64,000 nt of DNA from assembly GCF_905147045.1 (NCBI RefSeq), contig NC_065901.1:6448001-6512000 (forward strand), read 5' to 3'. The stretch comes from Nymphalis io. Its lineage: Eukaryota > Arthropoda > Insecta > Lepidoptera > Nymphalidae. Each line of letters begins with the position of its first letter. Position 1 is the first letter of the stretch. Below are positions 35,688 to 47,928 of this stretch, piece after piece. The notes beneath the pieces were generated by a model that did no database searches, was not told where the DNA came from, and saw only the letters and a program-made list of their open reading frames with translations. A program made the position numbers and the translations under genes.

Positions 35688-36990
35688 AAGAAAAGCTACA
35701 AGAAAGGTGTAGGGAGCAACATACCCCCCTAGTCATTTAGGCATAGGCCCCTAGGCTTTTGAATCCGTGAGCAGAGAGGGGTTGTACTCGGTTCTTGTCA
35801 GAATTAAATGCCCCCAAAACTCCTAAGGATAGTGCAATCGTTTCACGAAGATATGGAAGTCACCGTCCTGCACAATGGCAACACATCCACGCCATTCGAA
35901 GTACGCCGTGGTGTTCGTCAAGGCTGTGCACTGGCCCCCACCTTGTTCGGAATATTCTTCTCGGTGCTTCTGAAGGTTGCTTTTGGAGACGAACAGCAAG
36001 GCGTCCACTTACACACGCAAACCGATGGTAGGCTGTACAACATCTCAATGCTCAAGTCCAAACGCCACAGGGAGGACCTATTTGTAGATAGTCTCCTTTT
36101 CGCTGACGACGCTGCCTTCGTTGCTCATGACCAAGCTCAACTCCAGCGTCTAATGGACAAATTTGCCAGAATGTGCGACCTCTTTTCAATGTTCATAAAC
36201 TGCAAGAAGACCGCTATTTTAGCGCAAGGATGTTTAGAGCAACCAGTCATCTTCCTTAACAAATTTTGCTACCTTGGATCGCATTTGTTGAGCAATCTCT
36301 CGCTTGATGCAGAGATTGACTTCCGCATCGGCAAAGCAGCCTCTACGTTCGGGAGGCTCTGTACAAGGGCTTGGGATAACAGACACCTTACAGTAAAAAC
36401 GAAAATGCTTGTTTACCAATCATGTGTCTTAAGCACACTCCTGTATGGAGCAGAAACGTGGACAACGTACGCAAAACAAGAACGCCGTCTAAACACATTT
36501 CACTTGCGCTGTCTTCGGAACATTCTGGGCATCACATGGCAGGATCGCGTGACAAGCGAGTCTGTTCTAGGCGAGGCACAGCTGCCTAGCATCACGGCCA
36601 TTCTAAAAAAAACGGTTACGGTGGCTGGGACACGTGCATCGAATGGAGAAGACTCGTCTTCCAAGGAAAATACTACTGGGAGAGGTTGAGGATGCAAAAA
36701 GGTCTGTTGGGTGGCCTATGCTCTGTTACAAAGCTAAGCTTGATATGGTTGCGTTTAACATCCCTAGCAATCGATTGGTGATGTCTTATTCACGAAGGTC
36801 AATCAAAGCATGACGATGCCTGGTTTAAATTACTAAAAGAAAAACACACTAGGTATCATGAGCGGGCTTCAAGCCCCCGCCCATCTGGGGGCACACACAG
36901 TTGTCGGGAGTGCGGCCGAAGGATCCTCTCTCGTATTGGTCTCTTCAGTCATGAACGCAAGTGCCTTCGCGATGCCGCTTAAATCATCTG
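35688..36990 (+). pseudogene. RTE-like LINE relic: RT and C-terminal zinc finger
   Basis: The open part 35808-36689 (293 codons) has RT motifs VRRGVRQGCALAPTLFGIFF and the catalytic LLFADDAAFV, then the thumb (INCKKTAILAQG, FCYLGSHLL) and CVLSTLLYGAETW. After a frameshift near 36610 it continues RLRWLGHVHRMEKTRLPRKI and closes with a Cys2-His-Cys finger (CRECGRR...HERKC, about 36902-36964). The upstream edge retains the fragment LYSVLVRIKCPPKLLRIV. No endonuclease domain is seen; the element is 5'-truncated and abuts the preceding minus-strand LINE within a few bases. Confidence 0.8.
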
Positions 36991-37983
36991 TCAAAGATGC
37001 AGAGGCCTATATATATATTTTTAGGGTAAGTTCATTTCAATTTTTTATAAAAATTTCTATACTTTTTTCATCATGAGGATTATTTTTGTTTCTAGTCCAA
37101 ATAATTTTCCGTGATTAATTTTATTTACAATTTGTTTATTTATCCATTCTTGTCTAGGTGGGTTCAATAATTTTGGTTTTGGTTATTTTACTGTTTTTAA
37201 TACTCGCAGTGATTTTTTCTACTAATATTATAATTATAATATAATATAATTATAATATACTTACAGTTATTTATGTCACTTTGTTTACTTTTCATTATTT
37301 TGTACTACACATATCGCTATAGTTAACTGCATCCAGATACTGCATATTGATTTCCAGATATATATATATGTTTATGATCCGACATCGGTGTATTTATTAT
37401 GGCAAAGTGGAATTTATTTTCTTTTAAATTGGAGCATACGTGATGAATAATGGTATTGGTATTTCTTGTTTCTCTAGTACAGTAATTTGGATTGATGTTA
37501 TTCAAAATATTATATCAATTTTCTTGTAAGATTTTTTTTGTAGTACATAGTCAATAATATATCTAACTATTATAGTTAAATCACAATAATAGTTTTTGTT
37601 CAAAATAGTCAATAAAAACACGGGTAGAATTGAAAAATGATGACATTCGTATCATGATAATCCTTATGCAATTAAATAAAGGTTGACTATACACATGAAA
37701 TTCCTCTTTAAATTATTCGAATTGGAATTTTCGTTTAGAACTTAGGACTGGAATAATAACGCAAAAAATTAAAAATGCCTCGGTATGAGTGAACTGCGGA
37801 TATCGGGAGCGAACATTACTACGATTTAATCTATTATTTACCAAAAACTTTTATTATTTGTAAACTAGAAACAGATAAATACGTACGTTTTTAATTAATA
37901 ATTATTTAAAACTTTAACCTGCTATGTAAAAATTAAGCGGCCGCGGTGCCCTTTAGAACATTGAACATTAAACTATATGCCAA

Positions 37984-38095
37984 AGAGCCTGTGTAACATA
38001 AGGCACAAGGGATAATTTAATTCCTAAGGTTTTATAATGCCAATGACTATGGATGGTGGTGACCATTTACCAATATTAAAAAGAAAAGAAGCCGT
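37984..38095 (+). mobile_element. SINE-like repeat, strongly decayed
   Basis: GTGTAACATAAGGCACAAGG, ATTTAATTCCTAAGG, CAATGACTATGG and GGTGACCATTTACCA occur in the order expected for the family at 39013-39305, with deletions between them. Confidence 0.6.
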
Positions 38096-39012
38096 AGATA
38101 GAACCTAAGAAAACACTAATAAATAAACGCATGAAAAATACGCAGGGCGATGCTTTTAATTTTTTATTTGCACTTTACCGTATGGGAGAATATATCGATG
38201 GGCGAATGTTTATACCTTATTGATTAAAAAATTCACAGGCAATACCGTACGATGTCGGGGCGGGCAGCTATCTTTTTTTTGTAGTCACAATTCACATTTC
38301 CTGTATTATTAAAATACAGTAAAATGATGTTTTAATACTGAAAACAAAAGCGATCAATAATAATAATATGTACATTTCATTATTTGAGTAAAATATTTAA
38401 AACAAAATAATATTTAAATGAACTTATTTTTCACTTTGGTACTATTTTTCATAGCGAGTATTATGGCACTATAGTATAATAAGCACTTTTTAAATATAAT
38501 ACTTAAATATAAAATATTTAAGTTTCATTACACATTACAAGAATATATTTATACTATATATTAATATAGTTAGGCATTTCATAAGACAAAGTGTAATTAT
38601 TGTGTTTACGTCTAGTTATCTCAGTAGAATCGACATTAGTAGTAGATTTACATTCAATTTATTCCTATAACGCGCATAAAAAAGTCTACTTGAACAAATT
38701 ATGTATATATTTTTTTTATCATATCACATTCAAAACATTAATTAACCTCAAAAGGGAAGAAACAACTTACTGTTAATTAGTAGATAGTAAGTTCTAGAAA
38801 GTTATCTGAGAAATTCAAACGAATAGTTAGCAGTGAACACGTGTAAGCCACAAGTTCCTTTAAGTTTCAATTCATAAGCAAAGTTTCATCCGTATTTGCT
38901 GTTAGTTTAATATTTATATAGAATGTTGTTATCATAATTAAAATATCTTTAATATCCTTTGCTTTTTCGTCAGCAATTCGTTTTTTCTTTATATTCAAAC
39001 AATATACCATAA

Positions 39013-39305
39013 CTGGTGGTAGGGCTTTGTGCAAGCTCGTCTGGGTAGGTACCACCCACTCATCAGATATTCTACCGCAAAACAGCAATACTTGATATTG
39101 TTGTGTTCCGGTTTGAAGGGTGAGTGAGCCAGTGTAATTACAGGCACAAGGGACATAAAATCTTAGTTCCCAAGGTTGGTGGCGCATTGGCTATAAGCGA
39201 TGGTTGACATTTCTTACAATGCCAATGTCTAAGGGCGTTTGGTGACCACTTACCATCAGGTGGCCCATATGCTCGTCCACCTTCCTATTCTATAAAAAAA
39301 AAAAA
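39013..39305 (+). mobile_element. SINE-like repeat, best full-length copy
   Basis: About 293 bp. It starts CTGGTGGTAGGGCTTTGTGC, has a middle TGAGTGAGCCAGTGTAATTA, and ends GACCACTTACCATCAGGTGGCCCA...CTATTCTATAAAAA. No ORF and no clear tRNA-like boxes are visible in its head. The core CCACTTACCATCAGGTGG (39246-39263) is identical to the stem-loop core of the jockey-like LINE. The family resembles repeats I know from nymphalid butterflies (from memory). Confidence 0.85.
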
Positions 39306-39424
39306 TATATTGTTTGATCCAGATAGATTTTGACCAAAATTAAATGATGTCGTCAGTTCTGATGATAAATTATGTTATATTATAAAGGGAATGAAAGAAC
39401 TACGTGTCAGAAAGCAATACCATA

Positions 39425-40925
39425 ACAAAACTACTACGAGATTACTATGCGTCAGTCCTTTGGAAGGAACGTTGCTTCAGTGGGAATGACCCGACTGCTA
39501 GCGTCGCTGCTGTTGTTGATGAGATTCTGTTGGGGATGGTATATACTACATTCCTTACTCAGATCTCATCAGTAAGCTCTCTCGCGAATTTGCTGATGCT
39601 GTGTCATATGTGTGTGTGTGTGTGTGTGTCATAGCTTTTGGCGTCTGACCATGTCTGTGCAAAACAATTTCTATAGGATCACTAGCTTACAGTCCGCAGG
39701 AGAAAGCCAATCTTCTGGCAAAACTCTGTGATTGATGGTTATAGTGTACTACAACAAACAATACCTCCGTGTGGTCACACAATGACTGACATTAAAATCT
39801 GGCAGCGTGATGTGCGGGCAGAGCTGCAATCACTTGATTGAAACCATCGATCAATAGCTATCACTGCAGTACTTTGTAAGATGATGGAACGGATCTTAAA
39901 CAACCAACTGATCCATTACCTAGAAGATCACAGTCTTATTAATGATTGTCAGTTTTTAGGGTTTGAACTAAAACGGTTCACAGAGGATCTTCTAGCGTAC
40001 GTAACGTACCTCTGGGGTGAGCTATCGACAAGCGTGTTGACTTGCATCGTTGACTGTCAGCCTCGATTACTCCTAGGCTTTTGACAGAGTTTAGTCACAA
40101 AATTCTTCTCTCCAAATGGTCTGCCTGCTCAGCTTTGCAACTGGATTGCCAACTTCCTACACAAGCCTTCGTGTTTTAGTTGATGGTTGCGCTTCACAAT
40201 TTTATGTAGTGAATGCTGGGGTCCCCCAGGGATCTATGGTATTCCCCGCACTCTTTCTTGGAAGTTGAGGAGAGACGGAGGGATCTTGTTGTTGAGCTCA
40301 ATGAGACGTTACAACTCATTGCCAAATGGGTTTCTGATAATATTGTTGAGTTCAACACCAAGAAAACACAGTAGTGCGCTTTTATTGAGGCTGTTAACAA
40401 CACAGCCTTACGGAAACTCGGGGTTCTGATCAAAATGCGGCTTTTTTCACACTACAACAATTGCTCCTGTTATACAAAACGACGATGCGGTCTTACGTTG
40501 AATATTGCTAGCATCTTTGGAATGGCTCCGCTTATTACCTACTGGAGCCCTCAGATCGGTTGCAATGACGTGCGATTCGCATCATGGCGACGTAAAAATC
40601 GCAAACACTCTCGAGCCTTTACAATTGCATCTAGAGACGGCAGCGCTAAGCGCTTTCTATCAAATGTATCACGGCGAGTGCTCTGAGGAATTATTTTACC
40701 TGATTCCTGCTTCCCCTTTCCTTCACAAGTCTACGCGTGGAATGGAATTCTATACCAGCACACGTGTTCCCCTCCTCTTACAATCCGGGTTCCTTCAAAC
40801 GAGGGGTGAAGAGACATCTTGTGGGCCAGCGAGGCTGGGGCGGCTAGTGCAGAACATTCTTCCCAACTGTACTGGCCATAGTCGCGTTTGGACTCCACTA
40901 CCACTTACCATCAGGTGGAGTGAAA
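39425..40925 (+). pseudogene. jockey-like LINE copy C, decayed
   Basis: It is the same family as copies A and B but on the + strand. It starts at the region after the endonuclease (RDYYASVLWKERCFSGNDPTAS) and has multiple deletions and frameshifts. Pieces that remain include RILNNQLIHYLEDH, NAGVPQGS-like and YHGECSEELFYLIPASPF, then the 3' stem-loop at 40901-40918. The YADD box is deleted. It lies tail-to-tail with copy B. Confidence 0.85.
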
Positions 40926-41020
40926 TAATTTGCTTTCCAAGTTTCTTTTTTACATATAGACACAGAATAAATATACTATTTATTATTTATTATAGAATAA
41001 ATATACTATTTTTTTTTTTT

Positions 41021-44000
41021 ATATGCCCCGGGATGGCAAATGACTCTACTCCACCTGATGGTAAGTGGTAGTAGAGTCCAAACGCGACGACGGACAGTAC
41101 AGTCGGGAAGAATGTTCTGTACTAGCCGTCCCCGCCTTGCCGGCCCGCAAGATGCCTCTTCACGCCTCGTTTGAAGGAACCCGGGTTGTAAGAGGAGGGG
41201 AACACGTGAGCTGGTAAGGAATTCCATTCTTTGGTAGTGCGGCAAAGAAAGGAGTTGCCAAATTTCTTTGTGCGCGATGGAATTGATGTCACAGTTAGGC
41301 GGTGACATCGAGAACCAGCTCGCGTGGACTTAAGAAGGAAGGGGGAAGCAGGAATTAGAGAGAATAATTCCTCAGAGCACTCGCCGTGATACAGACGATA
41401 GAAAGTGCTCAGTGCTGCTATCTCGCGACGCAATTGTAAAGGTTCAAGGGTGTTTGTGACCTTTACGTCGCCAATAATGCGTACTGCACGTCGCTGCAAC
41501 CGGTCCAAGGCCTCTATTAGGTACTTAGCGGAGCCATCCCAAAAGTGCGAGCAATATTCAACGCAAGACCGTACCTGTGTTTTGTATAACAGGCACAGTT
41601 GTTGTGGCGTGAAAAAGCGCCGCACCTTGTTCAGAACTCCGAGTTTCCGTGAAGCTGTTTTTATAACAGCCTCGATGTAATCCCTTGGACTAAGGTCGCA
41701 GCGAACGTCCATCCCCAGCATGGCGATTTTGCTTTGTATCATCAGCGGTGTGCCACAGAGGGAGGGATGAGGGTAAAATGGTGACTTTTTCGCTGTGAGA
41801 GCGCACACCTGTGTTTTCTTGGCATTAAACTCAACAAGATTATCAGAACCCCATTTGGCGATGAGCTCTAATGTCCAATCGAGTTCAATGACAAGATTCT
41901 CCCGCCTCTCCTCAGTTTCCGCCCGCCCAGCCACTGCGCGTCCGTGGTATCCACCATGCACTGTACTATCATCTGCATAGCAATGTATGTTCCCAAGAGA
42001 GAGCATATCATTGATATGCAAAAGAAAGTGTGTGGGAGATAGCACAGATCCCTGAGGGACCCCAGCATTCACTACATAGAATTGTGAAGCGCAACCATCT
42101 ACTAAAACACGAAGGCTACGCTTGTGTAGGAAGCTGGCAATCCAGGTGCATAGCTGAGCAGGCAGATCATATGCCGGTAGCTTGGAGAGAAGACTTCTGT
42201 GCCAGACCATGTCGAAAGCCTTGGAGATATCGAGGCTGACAGCCAACGATTCTCCATGCTTGTCGATAGCTTCACCCCAGAGGTGCGTTACGTACGCTAG
42301 AAGATCACCTGTGGACCGTTTTGGTCGAAACCCGTACTGACGATCATTAATTAGACAGTGATCTTCTAGGTAATGGATCAGTTGGTTGTTTAAAATCCGT
42401 TCCATCACCTTACAAAGTACTGAGGTGATAGCTATTGGTCGATAATTTGCCGGGTCAGACCGATCCCCTTTTTTGGGAACCGCTTGCACATTAGAACTTC
42501 TCCAAGCCTCCGGCACACATCCCGAAGAGAGAGAAAGTTGGAACAGGCGCGTTAACACAGGAGACAGCTCCGCCGCGCACTTCTTCAGCACAATGGCTGG
42601 TATTCCATCGGTACCGCTAGCTTTCCATATATCGAGTGATTGCAGCTCCGCACGCACATCGCGTTGCCTGATTTTGATGTCAGGCATCGTGTGGCCACAT
42701 GAAGGTATTGTTGGTGGCTGCGCACTACAATCATCGATCACAGAGTTGTCAGCAAAGAGTTTAGCCAGGAGGTCGGCTTTCTCCTGTGGACTGTGAGCTA
42801 GCGATCCGTCCGGATTTCTGAGCGGTGGCAGCGAAGGTTGGCAGAAATTGTTTTGCACAGACTTGGTCAGACGCCAGAAGCTACGGGAGCCCCTAGGATG
42901 CGAAATAAGGTCATGACCAATCTGTACAATGCGCTGTGCATCCGCTCTCGTGTATGCCTTCCTACAGGACTTGGAATTTTTATTGTAGTTTGCTTTCAGT
43001 GAGTCAATGTTAGATGCCCCGCTAATGCAGCCGTTGATCCACGCGCGATATGCCGCCTGCTTAGATGACAGAGCGTCGGCACATTCACGAGTGAACCAAC
43101 GGTTACGCGTACCCCTATTGATGAGATCTGAGCAAGGAATGTAGTATTCCATTCCTAACATGATCTCATCAGCAACAGCAGCGGTACTAGCTGTCGGGTC
43201 ATTCCCACTGAAGCAACGTTCCTTCCAAGGGACTGACGCATAGTAATCGCGCATACCGTCCCAATCTGCCGACTTATAGTGCCAAACGCGACGTTTGCAT
43301 ACCGCTGATGGCGGCAGCTTGGCCTGTGGCACTTTGGTAGATATAAGGCCGTGATCCGAAGAACCAAGTGGAGCTTGAACCACAACCTGATATTCCACCG
43401 GGTGAGAAGTCAGCAGAAGATCCAGTAGAGAAGGCGCTTGCCCATCAATGTCTGGGATCCTAGTGGGCTGATCAACCAGTTGGTTCAAGTCGTGTGTGAG
43501 AGCAAAAGCATGAGCAGTTCTTCCAGCATGGTCAGTTTTGAGGGATTTCAACTATGATTCATGGTGAGCATTAAAATCCCCCAAAAACACCAATTCCGCG
43601 TTAGGAAACTGCTCTTGCGCAGCATCTGCCACCCGACGAAGATGGTCAAATAATCGGCTTGTCTCCAAGTCACCATTGTGGGATCTGTAGAGGCACACGT
43701 AGACTCGACTCTGACGAACCAGGTCCACACGTACCACCAACATGGAGAAGGAGGGGTCCTCCAAGCAGCGCAATCGGTGACAACAAACATCCGCCCTGAC
43801 GAACAAGCATACTCCGGCTTTCGCTTTAAAAGATTCTTCAAGGATGTAGCCGGGATAGTTAAGGTAGCTGGTGTCGGCAGGGCGGAGTATTGGTGTCTCC
43901 GTGAGAAACAACATTGCTGGCCATGCTGTCTCGAGATGGTGGTGGACAGCGTTGAGGTTAGCGTGGAGTCCTCGGATGTTAGAGAACTCGACCTCAAACA

Positions 44001-44645
44001 GCGTGGGTATGGTGGGGGCGTGCACCGCTGAACGACCGTTATTTCTTATTTGCGCTACCATTTGGAAAAATAAGGAAGAGACGTGAAGCGAGCGACGTAT
44101 TGCCACGATAGGGATGGGCAAAGTATGGAGGCGTGTTTTCCCAAATGTTTGCCAAAAAGGAAAATATACTGATCTGCCGGACGGAAGGGCCCCCGAACCC
44201 CCCCGGAAATGGCCGCCGGGACCCCACCTTCCGGTCACCAACCGGCACGACGATCCACCCCGAGATTATGCGTGGCCTGGTGGGGCAGCCTCGCAAGCTG
44301 GTTAGGCACGCTCGGGCCCCTGTACTATGCCACGGGCGGCCAGCGGAACAGCCGTTTCTTCAGGTCTCCCTGTCCGGCAGGTCAATACAGTCTCCACCGG
44401 ACCAACACCCATCGCGGCGATACTCGCTCGGGCACTGGCTGTACGCTGGCTGACCTCGAAACGCGGCTGCAAGCCACTTCACGAGTTTTTCACCATGCGT
44501 ACGGTGGTAACAAGCCAGGCGGATATTAGCATCCTACCACCAGATGAGCAGATGGTCGCTCAGATATCCCTTAGTCGCCTCTTACGACACCCATGGGAAA
44601 GAGAGGGGCAGTGAAATGTATTCTTTCTCCGTCACTGCACGGATA
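41021..44645 (-). mobile_element. jockey-like LINE, copy B, nearly full length
   Basis: Collinear with copy A, with the same 5' boundary (GTCACTGCACGGATA at 44631-44645) and the same 3' stem-loop and poly(A) (T run 41009-41020). It lacks the 156-bp duplication of copy A and has a ~30-bp deletion in its 5' region around 44390-44400 (CAGTCTCCACCGGACC, where copy A has a longer insert). One nonsense codon interrupts the ORF. Confidence 0.9.
41122..44241 (-). pseudogene. LINE ORF2 with a single nonsense codon (copy B)
   Basis: Endonuclease and RT motifs are as in copy A (LGDFNAHHES, GSSDHGLIS, NYRPIAITSVLCK, SKAFDMVWH, VPQGSVLSPTHFLLHIND, YADD). At 43552-43554 the codon TGG (Trp after HHES in copy A) is TAG, splitting the frame into 44241-43552 and 43551-41122. 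Otherwise the frame runs through without shifts. This is one substitution away from an intact frame and reads as a recent inactivation. Confidence 0.9.
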
Positions 44646-45185
44646 GATGCACTATTGCTAAACCTGGTCTTTAGCAGCTTAAGCTACGAGATCAAAAGAG
44701 AAATATCTAATACTTTTTCTGTACTGTACATTTCAACGACTGTTGAAGAACGAAAAAAGTCAGAATATTATTTTTTTTGTGGATATCTTAGATTCTGGAA
44801 AATGTTTATTTAAAATGTTAAATTACATTATAAAGATTTTTTTTATATAAGTTAAGGTTTTCAACAATTGTATTGGTAAGTTATTCTGTTTTCAAAGTTA
44901 ATTGTTATATTATTTAAAAATACAAGAAAAATAATGTAAAGTAATAAACGCAGTTTTTTTTTATTTTCAACATATTTTTAATCTTACTAATAAGCACTGC
45001 AATAATTGTTTTATTTTAATATTTGCCTATGGATTAATTTCAACTTATAGATAGACATATATATCTATGATATCTATGGTAATTTGATGCGTAAAGTGAA
45101 TAGAAAGAGAATAGAGTGTATAAGCTAATTCAATGACAGGTAGTTAGCAAACATATATGTAAGCATCTTTAAACTCATCATTGAT

Positions 45186-45466
45186 TTTTTTTTATAGAAT
45201 AGGAAGGCGGACGAGCTTTTGACCACCTGATGGTAAGTAGTCATGAACGCCCATAGACATTGGCATTGTAAGAAATGTTAATCATCGCTTACATCACCAA
45301 TGCGCCACCAACCACGGGAACTAAGATGTCCTTTGTGCCTGTAATTACACTGGTTCACTCATCCTTCAAACCGGAACACAACAATACCAAGTACTGTTTT
45401 GCGGTAGAATATCTGATGATTGGGTGGTACCTACCCAGACGAGCTTGTACAAAGCTCTACCACCAG
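45186..45466 (-). mobile_element. SINE-like repeat, full length
   Basis: Minus-strand copy of the 39013-39305 family with A tail (T run at 45186-45192), 3' end GACCACCTGATGGTAAGTAG and 5' end CCAGACGAGCTTGTACAAAG. It is close to full length. Confidence 0.85.
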
Positions 45467-45469
45467 TAA

Positions 45470-47340
45470 AATATAATATATTCAAATTAGAAAGTTGACC
45501 CGAGTGAATGATAAATCAACAATTCAAGTTAAATCAAACATGTTTTTGTAATGAAATAATATATTTTCTGTTAGCGCCGACATTGAGAAACAACATTTAT
45601 TTAAAATACAAAAACTGCGTATATTCTTGCCAACAATCGACTGAAAGTCTAAATAAACAAACTTCGTCTATAACACAAACTATTGTTTTAATAGCAAAAT
45701 GCTGAAATTAACTTCACCATTTTAAAGCTAAGACAAATAAAAATATATTTCAAATGCTGAATGTACAGGAAACAAAAACAATGACACTAAAAACAATTCG
45801 GTATAAAAGTTGGCCGCAAACACAGTCATAACTTTCATACACAGCCACCGTAAAAATCGAGTAAAGGCGGCAAAGTCTCTATTTGTTGCTTATCATACGA
45901 CCTTATACATTGGTTATACATTGTTGTCATAAAGACTCGTTCACAACAAAGGCAATCGTTGTTTAATGTATCGTTGTAAATCATGTAATTAGTTTTTTTT
46001 ATGTAACCTATATATATTTAGGCATTTGTTAATTATATTAGTATATAAACCTCAAATATAAATCATTCTAATCTAATTAGTATTTCATAGACAAAGAAGA
46101 CAAAGCTGCTTATAGATGATAAATGAGGAATTAATTAACTAGATATTATGTGTAGTTTTTTTTAAATGTTATAGTACTTTTAATAAAAAAATATTGCAAT
46201 GTTAACTACTGCTTGTTAGCACGCTTTTATCAAATTGAATACTACATATTGCATATGAACCGGAATCCTGTAATTCAATTTACACCCACTTCTAAACTCT
46301 CGAATCCCATCGAATTTGGAATTTTGTATGCCGATTTGGCCAATGGAGTACATTTCTATTTTGTTTTAACGATTACGAAAACTCACATATAGTTTCGGAA
46401 ATAAAATGAGATGAAATAAATATTTATTTATAAGAAATCAAAAGTTGCTTTATATGCGATCACACGTTCTGCTTACGATTATGTTTTTTGAGCTTAATTT
46501 ACAACAATATGGATTATATTAAATAAGAAAATAAAAAATAATAATAATATATTTTTAAAACAAATATACTTGGTTCGAATGGTCAAACAATTAATTAAAT
46601 TAATTAATTATGTTATTATGTCATAATATTTAATATAGTTTGTTGAACACCACAATATATTTCGTGATCGATAATATTAAGAGCCCGCCTATGGACAGCA
46701 AAATTTTCAATTTCACGTAGCGTTGTATTTAATTTTTATTTATTTTTTTTGAATTTTTCATATTTTATAAATTATTCTAAGCAATATGATATGAATATAA
46801 AGCGCTGTCTGATTTTTTTCCATAATACTCTTGTCTCAACATCACCACAGCGACTGTTTTATGAAACAAATAGTTAAATTATATGTTTGAAATCTAAGTG
46901 AAACCAAAGAGCTAACAAGAAATCGCTAATGACACATACATTATTAGTAAATATAATAAATTATCCAGCATTACGATCCCAAATCAGAAAAATGTAAATT
47001 TCTTGGATTTTTTATATTATATTTATATGATTAGACACAGGTCTTGAAAATATAATGTGCTTAACAAACAACATTTTATTATATATACTTACAACTAGAT
47101 TTACACATAAAAAATAAAAAAGTACTAGAAACATTAACAATGATCTTTAATAAGAACATCCATATTTATGACATTTTTGGGGACCAGTTTTAAATATCTG
47201 TCTAATCCAAAGAGCTAGGAATGTAGGAATAAAACATAAATGTAAAATTTAGCTAAACATGACAATAACCATATAAAATAATAAAATAGTTACTTTCTAA
47301 GAATTCATCATTAGAATCTACCAAATAATATTTTACAACT
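45470..47340. other. intronic stretch with no recognised feature
   Basis: AT-rich; no coding frame, RNA gene or repeat could be supported. Around 46585-46610 there is a low-complexity AATT run. Confidence 0.5.
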
Positions 47341-47342
47341 TC

Positions 47343-47895
47343 GAGAAGGAAGCCGATCGAAGAATTCGCTTGGGATGGGCAGCATTTGGCAACCTTCGTC
47401 AAGTCCTCAAGTCGTCTATACCGCAATGTTTGAAGACGAAAGTCTTCAACCAATGCGTCTTACCTGCCATGACATACGGTGCCGAAACGTGGACACTAAC
47501 TGCGGGACTAGTCCACAAATTCATAGTCGCTCAGCGTGCTATGGAGCGAGCTATGCTCGGAGTATCTTTGAAGGATAAGATCAGAAATGAGATTATCCGG
47601 AAAAGAACCGGAGTCACAGACATAGCTTGCAAAATTAGCAGGCTGAAGTGGCAGTGGGCTGGTCACGTATGTCGTAGGACCGATGGCCGTTGGAGCAGAC
47701 GAGTCCTAGAGTGGAGACCGCGAATCGGCAAGCGCAGCGTAGGGCGCCCTCCAGCCAGGTGGACCGACGACCTTAAGAAGGTGGCGGGCACCAACTGGAT
47801 GCGGAAGGCGGAGGACAGGGAGCTTTGGCGCACCTTGGGAGAGGCCTATGTTCAGCAGTGGACAAGGATTGGCTGTTGATTGATTGAAATAATAT
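47343..47895 (+). pseudogene. RTE-like LINE C-terminus
   Basis: The open frame reads EADRRIRLGWAAFGNLRQVL, then CVLPAMTYGAETWTL, RAMERAMLGVSLKDKIRNE, then WQWAGHVCRRTDGRWSRRVL, GRPPARWTDDLKKVAG and ends EAYVQQWTRIGC with a stop at about 47877-47879. This is the typical end of RTE-clade ORFs. The element finishes almost directly after the stop in TTGATTGATTGA, a short simple repeat as RTE elements have instead of poly(A). The upstream RT and endonuclease are absent. Confidence 0.85.
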
Positions 47896-47928
47896 TTGCA
47901 TAAAAGATAAAAATAGAGCATTATTAAA

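Noticed and set aside
39610..39629. (GT)n run inside LINE copy C
   Set aside because: A short microsatellite expansion in a dead element; nothing further can be said.
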